A stretch of DNA of 64,000 nt, taken from NCBI RefSeq assembly GCF_000149955.1, contig NC_030996.1, forward strand, positions 1,899,301 through 1,963,300. The letters are read 5' to 3'. This document shows, in pieces, positions 33,281-44,134 of the stretch. The stretch comes from Fusarium oxysporum f. sp. lycopersici 4287. Lineage: Eukaryota > Ascomycota > Sordariomycetes > Hypocreales > Nectriaceae. The position numbers were made by a program, and so were the translations under genes. The notes under the pieces were generated by a model, which saw only the letters and a program-made list of their open reading frames with translations, did not search any database and was not told the DNA's origin. Each line of letters begins with the position of its first letter. The stretch's first letter is position 1.

Positions 33281-36200
33281 ATGGAACTTATCCAAGCAGT
33301 CAGTATCCCAAGGGAGAAGTTCGAGGGTGGCCTTGATAATGAAGAAGCAAGGCTTTCCGTATTGAATGATCTCATCAAACAACTCAAAGAACAATTTGCA
33401 GCTACCGGCGATGTACAATATCTCCACAAGTCCCTTGACGTGCGAAGGGAAATACTTGCCTTAATCCCACCCGGCGATCACCAAAACAAGGCTCTTCAGT
33501 CACATCTACTTAGTAATGAGCTCAGCGATCGATTCGCGGAAACAGAAGACCTCAATGACATGAACGAAGCCATTGAGTTGGGGATACAGGCATTGAGCCT
33601 AACACCAGAGGGCGATCCCAGAAAGATAGTGTTCCTCACACGACTTGAGTTTCTATTCGAAGAAAAATATGAGGAGACGCAAGATCTGGCCGACTTTGAT
33701 CGGATAATTCACTATCACAGGCTGTCACTTGAGGCGATGGACTCTGCTAGCAGTATGCAGATGGCTGTCAGGCTCACTGCTTTGGGCGCGAAGCTCAACA
33801 AACGATCAGATATCACAGGAGAAATCTTGGACTTGAATGAGAGTATCCAGATCATGCGACAGGTCGTTGAATTAAAACCTGGGAACGAAGACGCGCTGAA
33901 GAATTTGATCCAAACTCTTTATGATCGGTATAAATGGATTGGAGAGCTACGGGATCTGGAAGAATGCGTTCAGCTTCACGCAAGGATAACGAATTCATCA
34001 GTCATCGAAGAAGACAAAGTCGGATGGATGATAACGTGGGCAAATCACCTTTGCATTCTCCATGAGAGAACCGAAGATGAAGCCTACCTTGAAAAGGCGT
34101 TTCTGGTTGCAACCGAGGCACTCGCCCTGATTCCCGAAAGCCGCTGGAAGTCCAGGTGGCTGCATTGTCTAGGGCGATTGTTCGGCTGCCAGTATTTGAA
34201 GACCGAAGGACTTGCCGACCTAGAAGAGGCAATTCGGCTGGAAAGGAAAGCTCTTGAGTTGACACCCACTGGAGACGAGCAAGGTCCGATTTTGACAAAT
34301 CTGGGGAACCGCCTCGGTGATAGGTATCTAAGAACAGAAGATATTGCTGACATTGACGAAGCCATTGATTGCGCCAAAAAGTCGTTGGACCTGGCGCCTG
34401 ACAACCCTGAACGACTGTACAACCTTGCAATTAAGTTGGGCGACAGGTTTTCAAGAATAGAAGATCTGGATGATGTTTATGAGGCTATCGAACTTGAGAG
34501 GAAAGCATTGAATATAATGCCCTTGGGTCATATCGAGAGATCAGACTATCTGAATATTCTGGGTAACCAGTTGGGTGATCGATACGAGTATACAGGAGAT
34601 CTTGACGATCTAGAAGAAGCCATCCGCAACACCGAAGAAGCTTTGAGCCTGATGTCAGAAGATCATCCGCTCAGAGCAGCGTGGCTAAACAGCCTTGCTA
34701 AATATTACCTAAACCTGTTTACCACGACAGGAGACGAGCATGTCTTAGAACAGTCCATCATACACTACGAACTAGCTCTTCATCACGAGATGTCAGCGAC
34801 AGAAGATCGGATTACAGCTGGCCAAGCCATTCTCTCCAACTCTTCAGACAGTCAGCAACTTTACGATACCGCAAAGCTCGCAGTGAGTCTGATCCCAAAG
34901 CTTGTGTCATGGTCCCACGAGAATCACGACCGACAGTATGTCCTTGGTAAAGTGGTTGGGTTAGCCTCCGACGCAGCAGCAGCAGCATTACAAGCGGGTC
35001 AGTCACCCATGATAGCCTTGCAGCTCCTCGAACAAGGCCGTGGTATCATTGGAGCATCGCTACAAGACATGCGGAGCGATGTGCAAGATCTCGCGAGGCA
35101 GCACCCGCATCTTGCAGAGAGATATCGTGCTTTGCAAAGTGAGTTGGACCGGCGTGCTGAACATGGCAAGACCACGGATGTGCAGTCACAGGTTTCGATC
35201 AATCGAAGGCATGCCGCTGCCAAAGAATTCACTGAGCTGGCAGTTGAGATCCGTAAGCTACCTGGATATGAAGAATTCATGGTTTCACATACAGAAGTCG
35301 AAATCTGTAATGCCTCAGAGCGCGGTCCAATCGTTGCCATCAACACCAGTAGACTCCGTTGTGATGCTCTACTGGTCTCGGACGGCCGGGTTCGTGCGCT
35401 GGAACTATCTAGTATAACTCTGGAGGAACTGGAGCGCAGGATCAAGCCTTGGAGCCTGGCAAGTCCACAAACCCTTGAGTGGCTCTGGGATACCATTATG
35501 GGCCCTATACTCAATATGCTAGGCTTTACCAAGCCTCCGCCGACAGATAAATGGCCCCATGTTTGGTGGATCCCGACAGGACCTTTAGTTCAACTTCCGC
35601 TTCATGCAGCAGGCTACCATCGACAACAAGGTTTTGACGCAGTACTAGACACAGTCATCTCTTCATACGGCTCGTCGATCCGCAACATCATCCGTGGCCG
35701 TCGAGACTCATTCCAGTCATCCAGTTCTGATCAGACACTGCTCGTTGCAATGGAGCATACGCCAGGCCATGACACCCTTTCCTTTGCCAATGAAGAGGTA
35801 GAATTGATAGACGGTATCATCCGCTCTATGGAGCTGAAGTCAATCATACCCGAACGTACTAAGCAAGAGGTTATCCGATATCTCCCAGATTGCAAAATCT
35901 TCCATTTTGCTGGCCATGGCCTGGCTCATACAGAGGACCCATCGAAGAGCTGTTTACTCCTCGAAGACTGGGAGAATGACTCGCTTAAGGTCTCTGACCT
36001 TCTCGACATGAACATTCGTCAAAAGGCACCCTTCCTTGCGTACCTTTCAGCATGCGGCACAGGTCAGATCAAAGATGAGACGTCATTCGACGAGAATATC
36101 AATCTCATCAGCGCATGCCAAATTGCTGGTTTCAGGCATGTAATCGGGACGTTGTGGAACGTCCAAGATGACCTGTCTGTCGAGATAGCAAGGATGACGT

Positions 36201-36457
36201 ACCAGGAGCTTCTCGAGTCCGGTATATCGGATGAGTCTATCTGCCAGGGGCTGCACAAGGCAACTCGGGAGTTGAGGAGAAGGTGGATACAGAAGCACCA
36301 GATTCGCCAGAGTCTGAGAACCGCTACTGGCTCCGATAACCATGAGGCAGCCAAAGGGTCTCTATCGCGTTCAGTCAGACACGCATCTTTGATCGGTAGT
36401 ATGGACAATAACCTTGGGTCGGCCGATTGGGCACCGTATATACACTATGGGGTATAG
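33281..36457 (+). CDS. TPR-CHAT protease (separase-like caspase-superfamily)
   Basis: An intronless gene of 1058 codons. Residues from about 20 to 520 are tandem TPR-type helical repeats of roughly 42-50 residues, with a recurring pattern like LGDRYLRTEDIADIDEAI followed by KALELTP; about ten can be counted. The C-terminal third is a CHAT domain: PHVWWIPTGPLVQLPLHAAG, then FHFAGHG (His879) and AYLSACGTG (Cys925), and IGTLWNVQDDLSVEIA. Both residues of the caspase-like dyad are present, so an active cysteine protease is expected. In such proteins the repeat array is thought to sense or bind a partner and release the protease; in bacteria TPR-CHAT proteins cleave gasdermins or act with CRISPR effectors. 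It ends 385 bases before an NLR-like gene on the same strand. Confidence 0.9.
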   Translation: MELIQAVSIPREKFEGGLDNEEARLSVLNDLIKQLKEQFAATGDVQYLHKSLDVRREILALIPPGDHQNKALQSHLLSNELSDRFAETEDLNDMNEAIELGIQALSLTPEGDPRKIVFLTRLEFLFEEKYEETQDLADFDRIIHYHRLSLEAMDSASSMQMAVRLTALGAKLNKRSDITGEILDLNESIQIMRQVVELKPGNEDALKNLIQTLYDRYKWIGELRDLEECVQLHARITNSSVIEEDKVGWMITWANHLCILHERTEDEAYLEKAFLVATEALALIPESRWKSRWLHCLGRLFGCQYLKTEGLADLEEAIRLERKALELTPTGDEQGPILTNLGNRLGDRYLRTEDIADIDEAIDCAKKSLDLAPDNPERLYNLAIKLGDRFSRIEDLDDVYEAIELERKALNIMPLGHIERSDYLNILGNQLGDRYEYTGDLDDLEEAIRNTEEALSLMSEDHPLRAAWLNSLAKYYLNLFTTTGDEHVLEQSIIHYELALHHEMSATEDRITAGQAILSNSSDSQQLYDTAKLAVSLIPKLVSWSHENHDRQYVLGKVVGLASDAAAAALQAGQSPMIALQLLEQGRGIIGASLQDMRSDVQDLARQHPHLAERYRALQSELDRRAEHGKTTDVQSQVSINRRHAAAKEFTELAVEIRKLPGYEEFMVSHTEVEICNASERGPIVAINTSRLRCDALLVSDGRVRALELSSITLEELERRIKPWSLASPQTLEWLWDTIMGPILNMLGFTKPPPTDKWPHVWWIPTGPLVQLPLHAAGYHRQQGFDAVLDTVISSYGSSIRNIIRGRRDSFQSSSSDQTLLVAMEHTPGHDTLSFANEEVELIDGIIRSMELKSIIPERTKQEVIRYLPDCKIFHFAGHGLAHTEDPSKSCLLLEDWENDSLKVSDLLDMNIRQKAPFLAYLSACGTGQIKDETSFDENINLISACQIAGFRHVIGTLWNVQDDLSVEIARMTYQELLESGISDESICQGLHKATRELRRRWIQKHQIRQSLRTATGSDNHEAAKGSLSRSVRHASLIGSMDNNLGSADWAPYIHYGV

Positions 36458-36842
36458 ATCACCATTGCGGTTTAATGTTAGCAAAAGTGAGACTTTGGTC
36501 ATTTTGGCCTGAATTTTAGTAAAATGGAGAAGGAATCGCATCTATCTTCATTTATCAATTTGATAGGAGAGCCAGTAAACAAGGTGCCAACAATTGTGAA
36601 ACAATACGCGTGTATGGATGGAGCTCGCGACAGTACTGCAATCAAGTCATCGGCTGCAAGAGACGTCATTTGAAGCCAAATATGCCTTGTGAAGACGCTC
36701 TCCAATCAAATCCGTGTTTTCAGTCACTCTGTCTGTGGTGGCACGTGAGGCCTCAGATCAGGCTGTGAAAGCCCGAGGCGCCGTTCGCCCAGAAACTTGC
36801 CATCAGCATCTATCATTATGGTTAACACCATGCTGGAAAACC

Positions 36843-39800
36843 ATGATTCCTCATCAGACATCGCGTCCACGGCGAGCTGTACCCTCAGCCGGCGACTGCA
36901 CTCAGTCCGACAGAAGTGTTGCTATTACTGAGCTCGAGAATGCAGTCGCTCACTTCCAAGCTACACTGACGGATGACGATCGAAAACGCCTACAGGGCTT
37001 GAAGAACCTACCGCATGATGCCCAGTCCATCATTGTGTTCACAGCTGAACTAGATATGCAGCAAAGTGGAAACCGGAGAGGTAAAAGCATAGCTTCACGG
37101 CTTACATCATTTCTACAAACTATCCAACAATTCACTCCCATCATCGATACATATATTCAATCGAATCCTGATATCAGCGCACTCATCTGGGGTTCAATTA
37201 AGTTGACATTGATGGTATATGTTCTTCGCAGTCATTAATTCCTGTCTGTCAACTAACTATCATTTCTTTAGTTTCTCGCAAACTTTCTATCCCAATTTCA
37301 ATCCTTCGTTGAATTATTGCAAGGTTTCGGCTCTCTATATTCCAGGCTTGGACACTATCAGATACTTTTCCAAGACTCGACCCGCTTGAATGATTCAATT
37401 TGTCAATTCCACACGTCTGTGATTCTCTGCTGTGAAAAGGTTATTTACCTTATCCGTCAATCTAGTATGTAAAATAAAACACTACCTAACTCCCTGAGAC
37501 TAATTCTCATCCTTCAAGCATTGACCAATCAAGTCTGGAGAGCCATCACATGCTCATTTCAGACTGAGATTCGGAGCCATGTCGAAAACGTCAAGACAAA
37601 AGCCGAGAATGCGCAGAGCGAAATTGAGTTGGCTAAAGCACAAGCTGATTGCCATGAGCAACAGCAGCAGACCGAGGAGAGGCAAAAGGCCTCAGATTAC
37701 AGGCAGCAACTCTCTACGTGGGCAACAAAGTACAGCGCTGCCATGAAAGATTTGCAAGATCTCAAGGAAAAGCATGGCAGAGGTAAATATATACGCATTC
37801 ATGTTACGTATTGAACTTACAATCCTTTCAGACAAGAAGCGAAGCAGGCTTATCAATGAGCTAGCATCTTATAATTTCATGCCAACATTCAACAGCATGC
37901 GCAACAAACGCCACATGGGCACCGCTGAATGGTGTTTTCACACACCTGAATATCAAGAGTGGGCTAACGCCAACAAAACAGCCGTCCTCCATATCACAGG
38001 GAAGAGTGAGTCAAGGGTCACGGCTGTATGTGACACGTTCTTTATCTAACAAGATCTATAGTCGGATCTGGAAAGACAATCTTAGCGTGAGTCTACTACT
38101 ACTGTTAGTCTTGGCAAACTTTCTGACTGGCTATAGATCCTCAATTATAGAACGGCTGTGCCGTGCTCCAGTATCTCGACAATTCACCTCTTTCTTTTTC
38201 CTTCGTTTTGACGAAAGGAAAAGTCTTTCTGCCTCGACAGTTATTCGGTCTTGTCTCCAGCAGCTTTTGGCATCCCCCTTGATCCAAAGCTTGGACTCAA
38301 GTGCCACCTCTGAGCTGGATGGCTGCCTAGAGCGAGCTATGTCCTCGATGTTCTCAGTCGAGTCATTGAGATTACTTTACACTACCGCAGCAACGAGCCT
38401 AGATGATTGGTTTATTGTAATCGACGGGTTGGACGAGGTCGACGTCGCAAGACAGATAGGACTGCTGAAATTCCTTCGCGAAGTTTTTAACCAGCTCCCA
38501 GAACCCCGTCGAATCAAAGTATTACTGTCATCCCGCGAAACATGCTCCAGCGACATCGACCGGATTCTACCTGAAGCCACTCGTCTCTATACTGGATTGA
38601 GGCCCACGAGTTCAGATATCCGGTTGTATGCCGAGGACATCATTACGAACAAGGTTTCAGCCAAGGAGCTTATAGTCAGTGATCCAGAGCTAGTCGATGA
38701 GATCATTGAAGTGATACATCAAAAGGAGAAGGGGATGTAAGTAGATACTCCTAACAGATCATAAGAGAAGTCTCTCTAATACAGTGCAAGGTTCTTATGG
38801 GTTTTTCTCACGATTGATGACATCTGCTCCCGAAAGTCTGATAAGGACATCAGACAGGCACTACGAGATATTCCAGTCGACCTCCCAGCCACATTTGACC
38901 GCACCCTTGGCCGTATAGCCGCAAAGAAAAACAACAAATCGATCGTTCAGAAGGCATTCACTCTGATTCAGGGGTCTTTTGAGCCACTAACCCTTGATCA
39001 ACTTCGCGAGGCTCTCTCAGTCGAGATAGGCCAGCAAACCCTTGACCAGGACGATCTTGTTAGTGGCATAGATCGCCTACCTACGTGGTGCGAGAATCTT
39101 ATATGCGTGGAAGAGTCAGGTACTGTCCACTTTAGCCACCACTCGATTGAGAAATACCTTCTTACCCCAGGCTCGAGAGACTTTGGGGATTTTCATCTTG
39201 ACGCAGACAAGTGTGATCAATTCATGGGTGAGCTATGCGTCACATATATCAGCCTGGATAACTTCCAGAGGGCAGTGGGATTCGCGAGGAGCTTCAATAC
39301 AGACTCTTCGCACATGAATATCGACATGGGGGGACTGGCTGAGCAGACAATGCAAAGCGCAGTCGGAGGTAGAATTGGGTCCCTGATTGGACGATTTACA
39401 CGAGAAGCCGTTCTGGCTTCGCGGTCAAGGAAGGCTCAACTTGGCAGAGTTCAATGGACCGACTCCATGCTCTCTTCAATTCCCATGCATAGTTTCGGCC
39501 CTGCTCAGAGCACGAAGGGATACACATTCTTTGAATATGCCTCCGAACACTGGTTTAAGCATCAGCTTTGTATCGACTCGATCAAGAACGAGGCTACATG
39601 GAGATTACTAGGCCAGATTCTGCGAAGGCCCCATCAATACTCCCAGGGCGAGCCATGGTTTGAGCTAGCCTGGACAAAGGGTGTCAGCGAGATCGTCGGC
39701 AATGATGTCCTCTTATTTGGCCCCGGTTTTGACTCGTACCGAGAAACCGCTGTATCCCTGGAGACAGATGAGAACAGCAGGCTCATGAATACATCCACGC

Positions 39801-41062
39801 TAAGAGACCTTTGCCACGTTTTTATGTATGCCATTCAGAAACGTAACGCAGGTCTTGCTTGCCGTGTGTTCATGCTGCTCGTCGAGGACTACAAGAGGCC
39901 AGCGAATCGCCGTCTTCACGGTTACCTTTCGGTTATCATAAACAGGATGGCAGTGAGCAAGAATCACGAGATCTGTGAAAATCGATGTCTCAGCCGTGCA
40001 AGACTGCAACTAAACCACGTTGATCTTGTCCGAGAATTGAGGGCAGCGGTCGCTAGTGGAATCTCATATTTCCCCCCGCTAGATGGGAACGGGGCGCTTC
40101 GGAGCTGTACGTGTCCACGGGAAGCCGATTATTCCTTAAGGGAAGAAATGTGTCAGCTTCTCGAGACTGGCTATTGGCGACATGAACAACCATATCTGTA
40201 TCCGTTTGCAGTCTTGGCTGAAGAACTCGGCACTGGTTCTTCAGTCGAAAGGTTACGTAACTTCAACCACGACAAACGGTTTGAAGTGGAGTTAATCCTT
40301 TCTTCCAGGACGCGCCAGGGGAGATCATTCTTTGACATTTTAATCGAAGGGGCTTTGGTTGACATGGAGCGTATGAAAGTCTTCCTAGCAGAACGACTTC
40401 GTTCACCACAGAGACCGCGCGTTCAAGATCATGGTCTATTTGGATTCTTGGGGAATTCAGATCAGAGCCAACATGTTTATCTGCAGCGACGCCTGGACAA
40501 CACTCTTGCTTTTCTAGGTACCGTGCAGGCGGCAAAGGCAAGTGACATACAGGTTGTTGAACGCTCACTGGCGAAGTGCTTAGAGGCTGGAGGGTCTGTT
40601 CCACTGCATAAAGCAACTGTTACACTTCTGTTTGTGAAGATATTGCTACGGCATCGCTGGCCAGTATCCATATGCCAGGGCATGGTAAAGGTGTTTTTCG
40701 GAGAGCCACTGAAACGGGGTCTCGATGATGCAAACGACAGGGTACTTTCTCATGCGGTCCGATTGAACAGATGGGATCTTGCGACGTCCCTGATTGACGT
40801 CCAACCCGTCTCTTCAGACGAAAGAGAATTAATTGGAGACATGTCATATATCAAGCATGCTCTTCGCTGTAACGACTGCCGACACATTGCTGCAGCGGCG
40901 CCGACGTCCTCAAAGAACGGCCGAGGATCCTCTATCCTCTTCCCATATAGGTATAGGCTGTGCTCAGTACATTGGAATCTGATAGGAAGAAACATTGATG
41001 GTAAACTGCTTGAAAATGAAGCAAAGGCTTTATTCTCAAAGGAATGGTTTACGTATCCATGA
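36843..41062 (+). CDS. DUF7708-NACHT NLR-like STAND protein
   Basis: Seven exons (36843-37214, 37272-37464, 37519-37782, 37832-38005, 38062-38086, 38137-38736, 38785-41062) join in phase for 1301 residues. The N-terminal domain (ATLTDDDRKRLQGLKNLPHD, then IWGSIKLTLMFLANFLSQFQ) matches the fungal DUF7708 domain found at the head of STAND proteins. A coiled coil follows (EIELAKAQADCHEQQQQTEE). The NACHT ATPase has Walker A GKIGSGKT, spelled across a 25-base micro-exon, Walker B FIVIDGLDEV, and LLSSRE. A winged-helix-like region (FEPLTLDQLREALSVEIG, HFSHHSIEKYLL) leads to about 600 residues with no ANK, WD40 or TPR pattern I can see. By family it should be a nucleotide-switched receptor of fungal self/non-self recognition. 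It follows the TPR-CHAT gene on the same strand. Confidence 0.87.
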
Positions 41063-41270
41063 AACCGATGTTTTTCTGTTCAATTGTCATTTATATGTCT
41101 GGTTCCACAGACCCTGCACATGATTAGCTTCTAGATAGTAAAGTGTTGGAAAGTGTATAACTATTATCTTGTAATATACAGAAAGCGAAAGCAGTAGTCA
41201 TGAGAAACTATATGTCTTTACTGTCGCACTCTGATAGTTAATATAACCATTCACCTAGCTCACTATTCAC

Positions 41271-42731
41271 CTAAACCCCATGCCGACTGCTCTGCAACCA
41301 CTCTTGCAATCCCCTCTGCGCAGCTTCCATCCCCTCACGAACAATCTTAGCCGACTCCTCAGCAGCCTGAAACGCAGACTCAGACGCAGCAACAGCCTTC
41401 TTCGCCTCTTCAATCTCTCCATTCGTCGCCATAGTCACAGCCTCTTCAGCACGTCTCGCAGCGGCGCCACCAGCCCACGCCGCTCTGCGCTCAGCATCTT
41501 GAATAGATGCGACAGTGTCACTAACAGACTTAGCGACGTTAGACGCATTCTCAGCGGTGTGCTCTGCATGACGACGGGAGACTTCGTCTTGTCGTGCTGC
41601 GTTCTCGGAACCGCGGACAGAAGCTTGGGCTGCGCGGAGGAGGGCGACTGTTTCTCTTGCGCGCTCGTGAGCTGTTTCGGCGGATTGTCTGAAGTATGTG
41701 GCTAGTCGTTCATTTTCTGCCTTTTGCTTATCATCGACCTTTTCGGTTTCTTCGCAGATGATAGCGGAGGCGATGACCCTTTGAGCTTGAGCGACTGCAT
41801 CCTCAGCTGGGGCCGTAGCTTCAGCGAGAGTGGACCAAGCACGAGATGCGCAGTCAAAAAAGTCCGTCAGTCTAACCGAGTTCGCAATAACAGCATCACG
41901 TCGCGCCTCAGCTGCAGCGTTGACCATCTGCTCCTCGTACTTCTTCGCCATGACACCGAAGTCTCTGGCCTCTTCAGCTGCTGCCTTTGCTCGGGCTGCA
42001 TTCTCGGAGACAGTCCAGGCAATGGTTCGAACCTTCTCGCGGTATGCAAAGTAGATGTGAACCCATGTACCAACTGTCACACTGATGAGACAGAAGCCAA
42101 AGACGGGTAGCAAGGTGGGAGAGAAGAAGGGGACCACAGCTGTTAGTGACCACCAGTTCACCACCAGCCAGTATGTCTGGGCATGTTCAAGGTAACAGAA
42201 GCGAAGAGGTCCGTAAATCTTGCTTATGGGAGCGAATAGGTATGCAGCGGCTGATACAGCCGTGGCAATGCCGACGAACATGTATTGAACCCATGGTTGG
42301 AAAGGAAGAGGTAGGTCGTAATAGAGGGTCAGGTAGTAAGCCAAAGACATCAATGAGCCCACTGGAATGAACACAAAACATCAGTACCTAGCTTTCCATC
42401 GACAAGAATGATGAGTCCTACCTTTGAAGTATGTCCCAACCCGACTAGAGATTGTCTTGAAGTCAAAGAATGGCCCCAGCAACAACTTCCAAGAAAGGGT
42501 ACTGGTACTCTCCTGGCCATTAGGTAGTGTCCAGATACCGCCAAAGTACAGCGCGACGATGAGAATTAACGGGCTCGATATTTGCGAAAGAATAACATTA
42601 AAATCCGGAAAAATAGTAAATTGATTCAGAACAAGTGCGACGAATATCGCAGTCTTGATATGGGGCACGATTAACCTGGAGAGTGACTCCAGGGCGGGGA
42701 ATAAGTCCTCGCTAGAATTAGACGAAGTCAT
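41271..42731 (-). CDS. Multi-pass membrane protein with Ala-rich coiled-coil tail
   Basis: Two exons (42731-42422, 42361-41271) give 466 residues. The first 215 residues hold about five or six hydrophobic segments (IFVALVLNQFTIFP; PLILIVALYFGGIW; YMFVGIATAVSAAAYLF; WWSLTAVVPFFSPTLLPVFG; FCLISVTVGTWVHIYFAY). The remaining 250 are almost purely helical, rich in Ala and Glu (ENAARAKAAAEEARDFG; ESAFQAAEESAKIVREGMEA), with heptad-like spacing, no catalytic motif and few prolines. No known family comes to mind. It is convergent with the NLR-like gene (208 bases between stop codons). The tail could be a docking rod or lytic/oligomerising element, but that is conjecture. The antisense strand shows long open frames only because of the Ala/Glu-rich codons. 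Confidence 0.8.
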
Positions 42732-43332
42732 GGCTTCTAGAAATATTAATACAAGATGAAGTTGAGTTGAGAGAGAATTTGCTCCAGAATTGGGATTTTA
42801 TTCTTCATCTTGGACTGAAAGTGAGGCGCTCAGTGCCCAACTCAACGTGCAGCTGCAGCATGCATAACGACGTGGAATGCAGAGCCGAGATTTTGATCCA
42901 ATCGTAGTCGGCCAGCTTTGTTTACTGTAGCGCATTCGAATGGGGAAGTCCACAGATTTATCTTTTTAAATGATTAATTGGTATAGAAATTGACAAATTT
43001 GTGGTCTGCGCAGGCTGTATCCATGTCAGGCCGCAAGTTTTCTTACGCGGCTGGGCTCGGTGGAGATGGCCTCATTTTCCCTGTTCCACTTATGCCGACG
43101 GTCCCGCTTGGATTACAGTCAATGGCTGAGAATAGTCAAAGTGGCACGACAAAGACAGAGCAAGTTTGAAGATAATTGTTGATTCATTAGATTGTTATTT
43201 GTGGTATCTTATACGGCCCGGGTGTACTAGCCACCCATCCTGCAGTTCAACGCCTCAAGCGGAAGTATTCAGGTCTCAATCCTCCACTGTGAGAAGCCTC
43301 ATCATTTCGTTCCTCCTTGCGTTTCAATCTTT
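42732..43332. other. Intergenic
   Basis: Promoter side of the coiled-coil membrane protein and 3' side of the small secreted peptide. No gene seen. Confidence 0.45.
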
Positions 43333-43574
43333 TTATTTTGACGAGAACGGATCATCTTCGAAGCTGCAGAAGACAATCAGCACGCGAATTACTTTAAGCA
43401 AGAGGATAATTGAACTTACAAGGTATTGCCGAATCCATCGTCACATACGCTTCTGCCTTGTACTAAGGTGCAGCCGGCACCTTCTTGTACAAGTCGACCA
43501 CCGGGGCCACGGACCACGGGAGCTGCCATGGCTGTTGATAGGAATGAAAGCAGGGCTATTGAGGATATTCTCAT
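43333..43574 (-). CDS. Small secreted peptide, 61 residues
   Basis: Two exons (43574-43420, 43363-43333) join in phase through a 56-base intron with GTAAGT donor and CTGCAG acceptor. The first residues MRISSIALLSFLSTAMAAPV form a clear signal peptide with an AxA-type cleavage site. The mature part is about 43 residues, with two cysteines (GAGCTLVQGRSVCDDGFGNT) that could form one disulfide, and an acidic end FFEDDPFSSK. A TATTTAAG box lies about 110 bases upstream. It resembles effector-like or signalling small secreted proteins in size and layout; no family is recognised. No expression evidence is available, so the call rests on signal peptide and splice fit. Confidence 0.6.
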
Positions 43575-43753
43575 GGTGGGCGGAGTGGCGACGCTACCGA
43601 GAATGTGAAATGAGAGGTTTAAGAGGGAGAAGAGATTTGATGATGGTGATAGTAAGTCGATCTTTGGGAGTGGAAATTGATGACTTAAATAGTGCTCGAG
43701 GCTGGAGCATCGATTCTAGCTATTGAAACACAACTGTGATATCGTGAGTCCCT

Positions 43754-43890
43754 GGTTTCAGCCTCGAGCAAAGCGACGTTTCGGCCTCAGTCGACATCCC
43801 TGTCAAAACATCCCCAGGTTTCAGCCTCGAGCAAAGCGACGTTTCGGCCTCAGTCGACATCCCTGTCAAAACATCCCCAGGTTTCAGCTT
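43754..43890 (+). repeat. 63-base tandem repeat (2.2 copies)
   Basis: A 63-base unit beginning GGTTTCAGCCTCGAGCAAAG is present twice without any difference (43754-43816, 43817-43879), followed by the first dozen bases of a third. Because 63 is a multiple of 3, both strands stay open through it. It lies 180 bases upstream of the small secreted peptide's start. The perfect identity indicates a recent duplication. Confidence 0.9.
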
Positions 43891-44134
43891 CATTTTCTCA
43901 CCACATACCCTAGATACCACAAGTTTTTAAGCGTCTTTTCAAGCATGACAACCTCACTCATAGCGTTTTACATCGCTGTGACATGCATGGATGCTGGATT
44001 GACTGACAACAGAATGAAACGTAACTATATGAAGAATCTTTTTCTTATGTAATACATATTTACATGCACCGCCAACGAAATATGCTAGGTACCGTTTCCA
44101 TCAAACCTCGATCGGATTACTCTAGCTGCTATAC

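Noticed and set aside
41280..42110. Long plus-strand open frames opposite the coiled-coil protein
   Set aside because: They are antisense of GC-biased Ala/Glu codons; the minus strand has membrane segments, a regular helix pattern and a phased intron.
28355..43574. A gasdermin-like pore-forming gene in the protease/NLR island
   Set aside because: I looked for one because TPR-CHAT and NLR genes can accompany gasdermins, but neither membrane protein has a gasdermin-like amphipathic beta layout.
43166..43726. Plus-strand open frame of 186 codons
   Set aside because: It has no recognisable features and overlaps the spliced secreted-peptide gene on the other strand, which has a signal peptide and good splice sites.
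43723..44052. Open frames on both strands through the 63-base repeat
   Set aside because: A 63-base unit automatically keeps frames open; no promoter, family motif or splice support.
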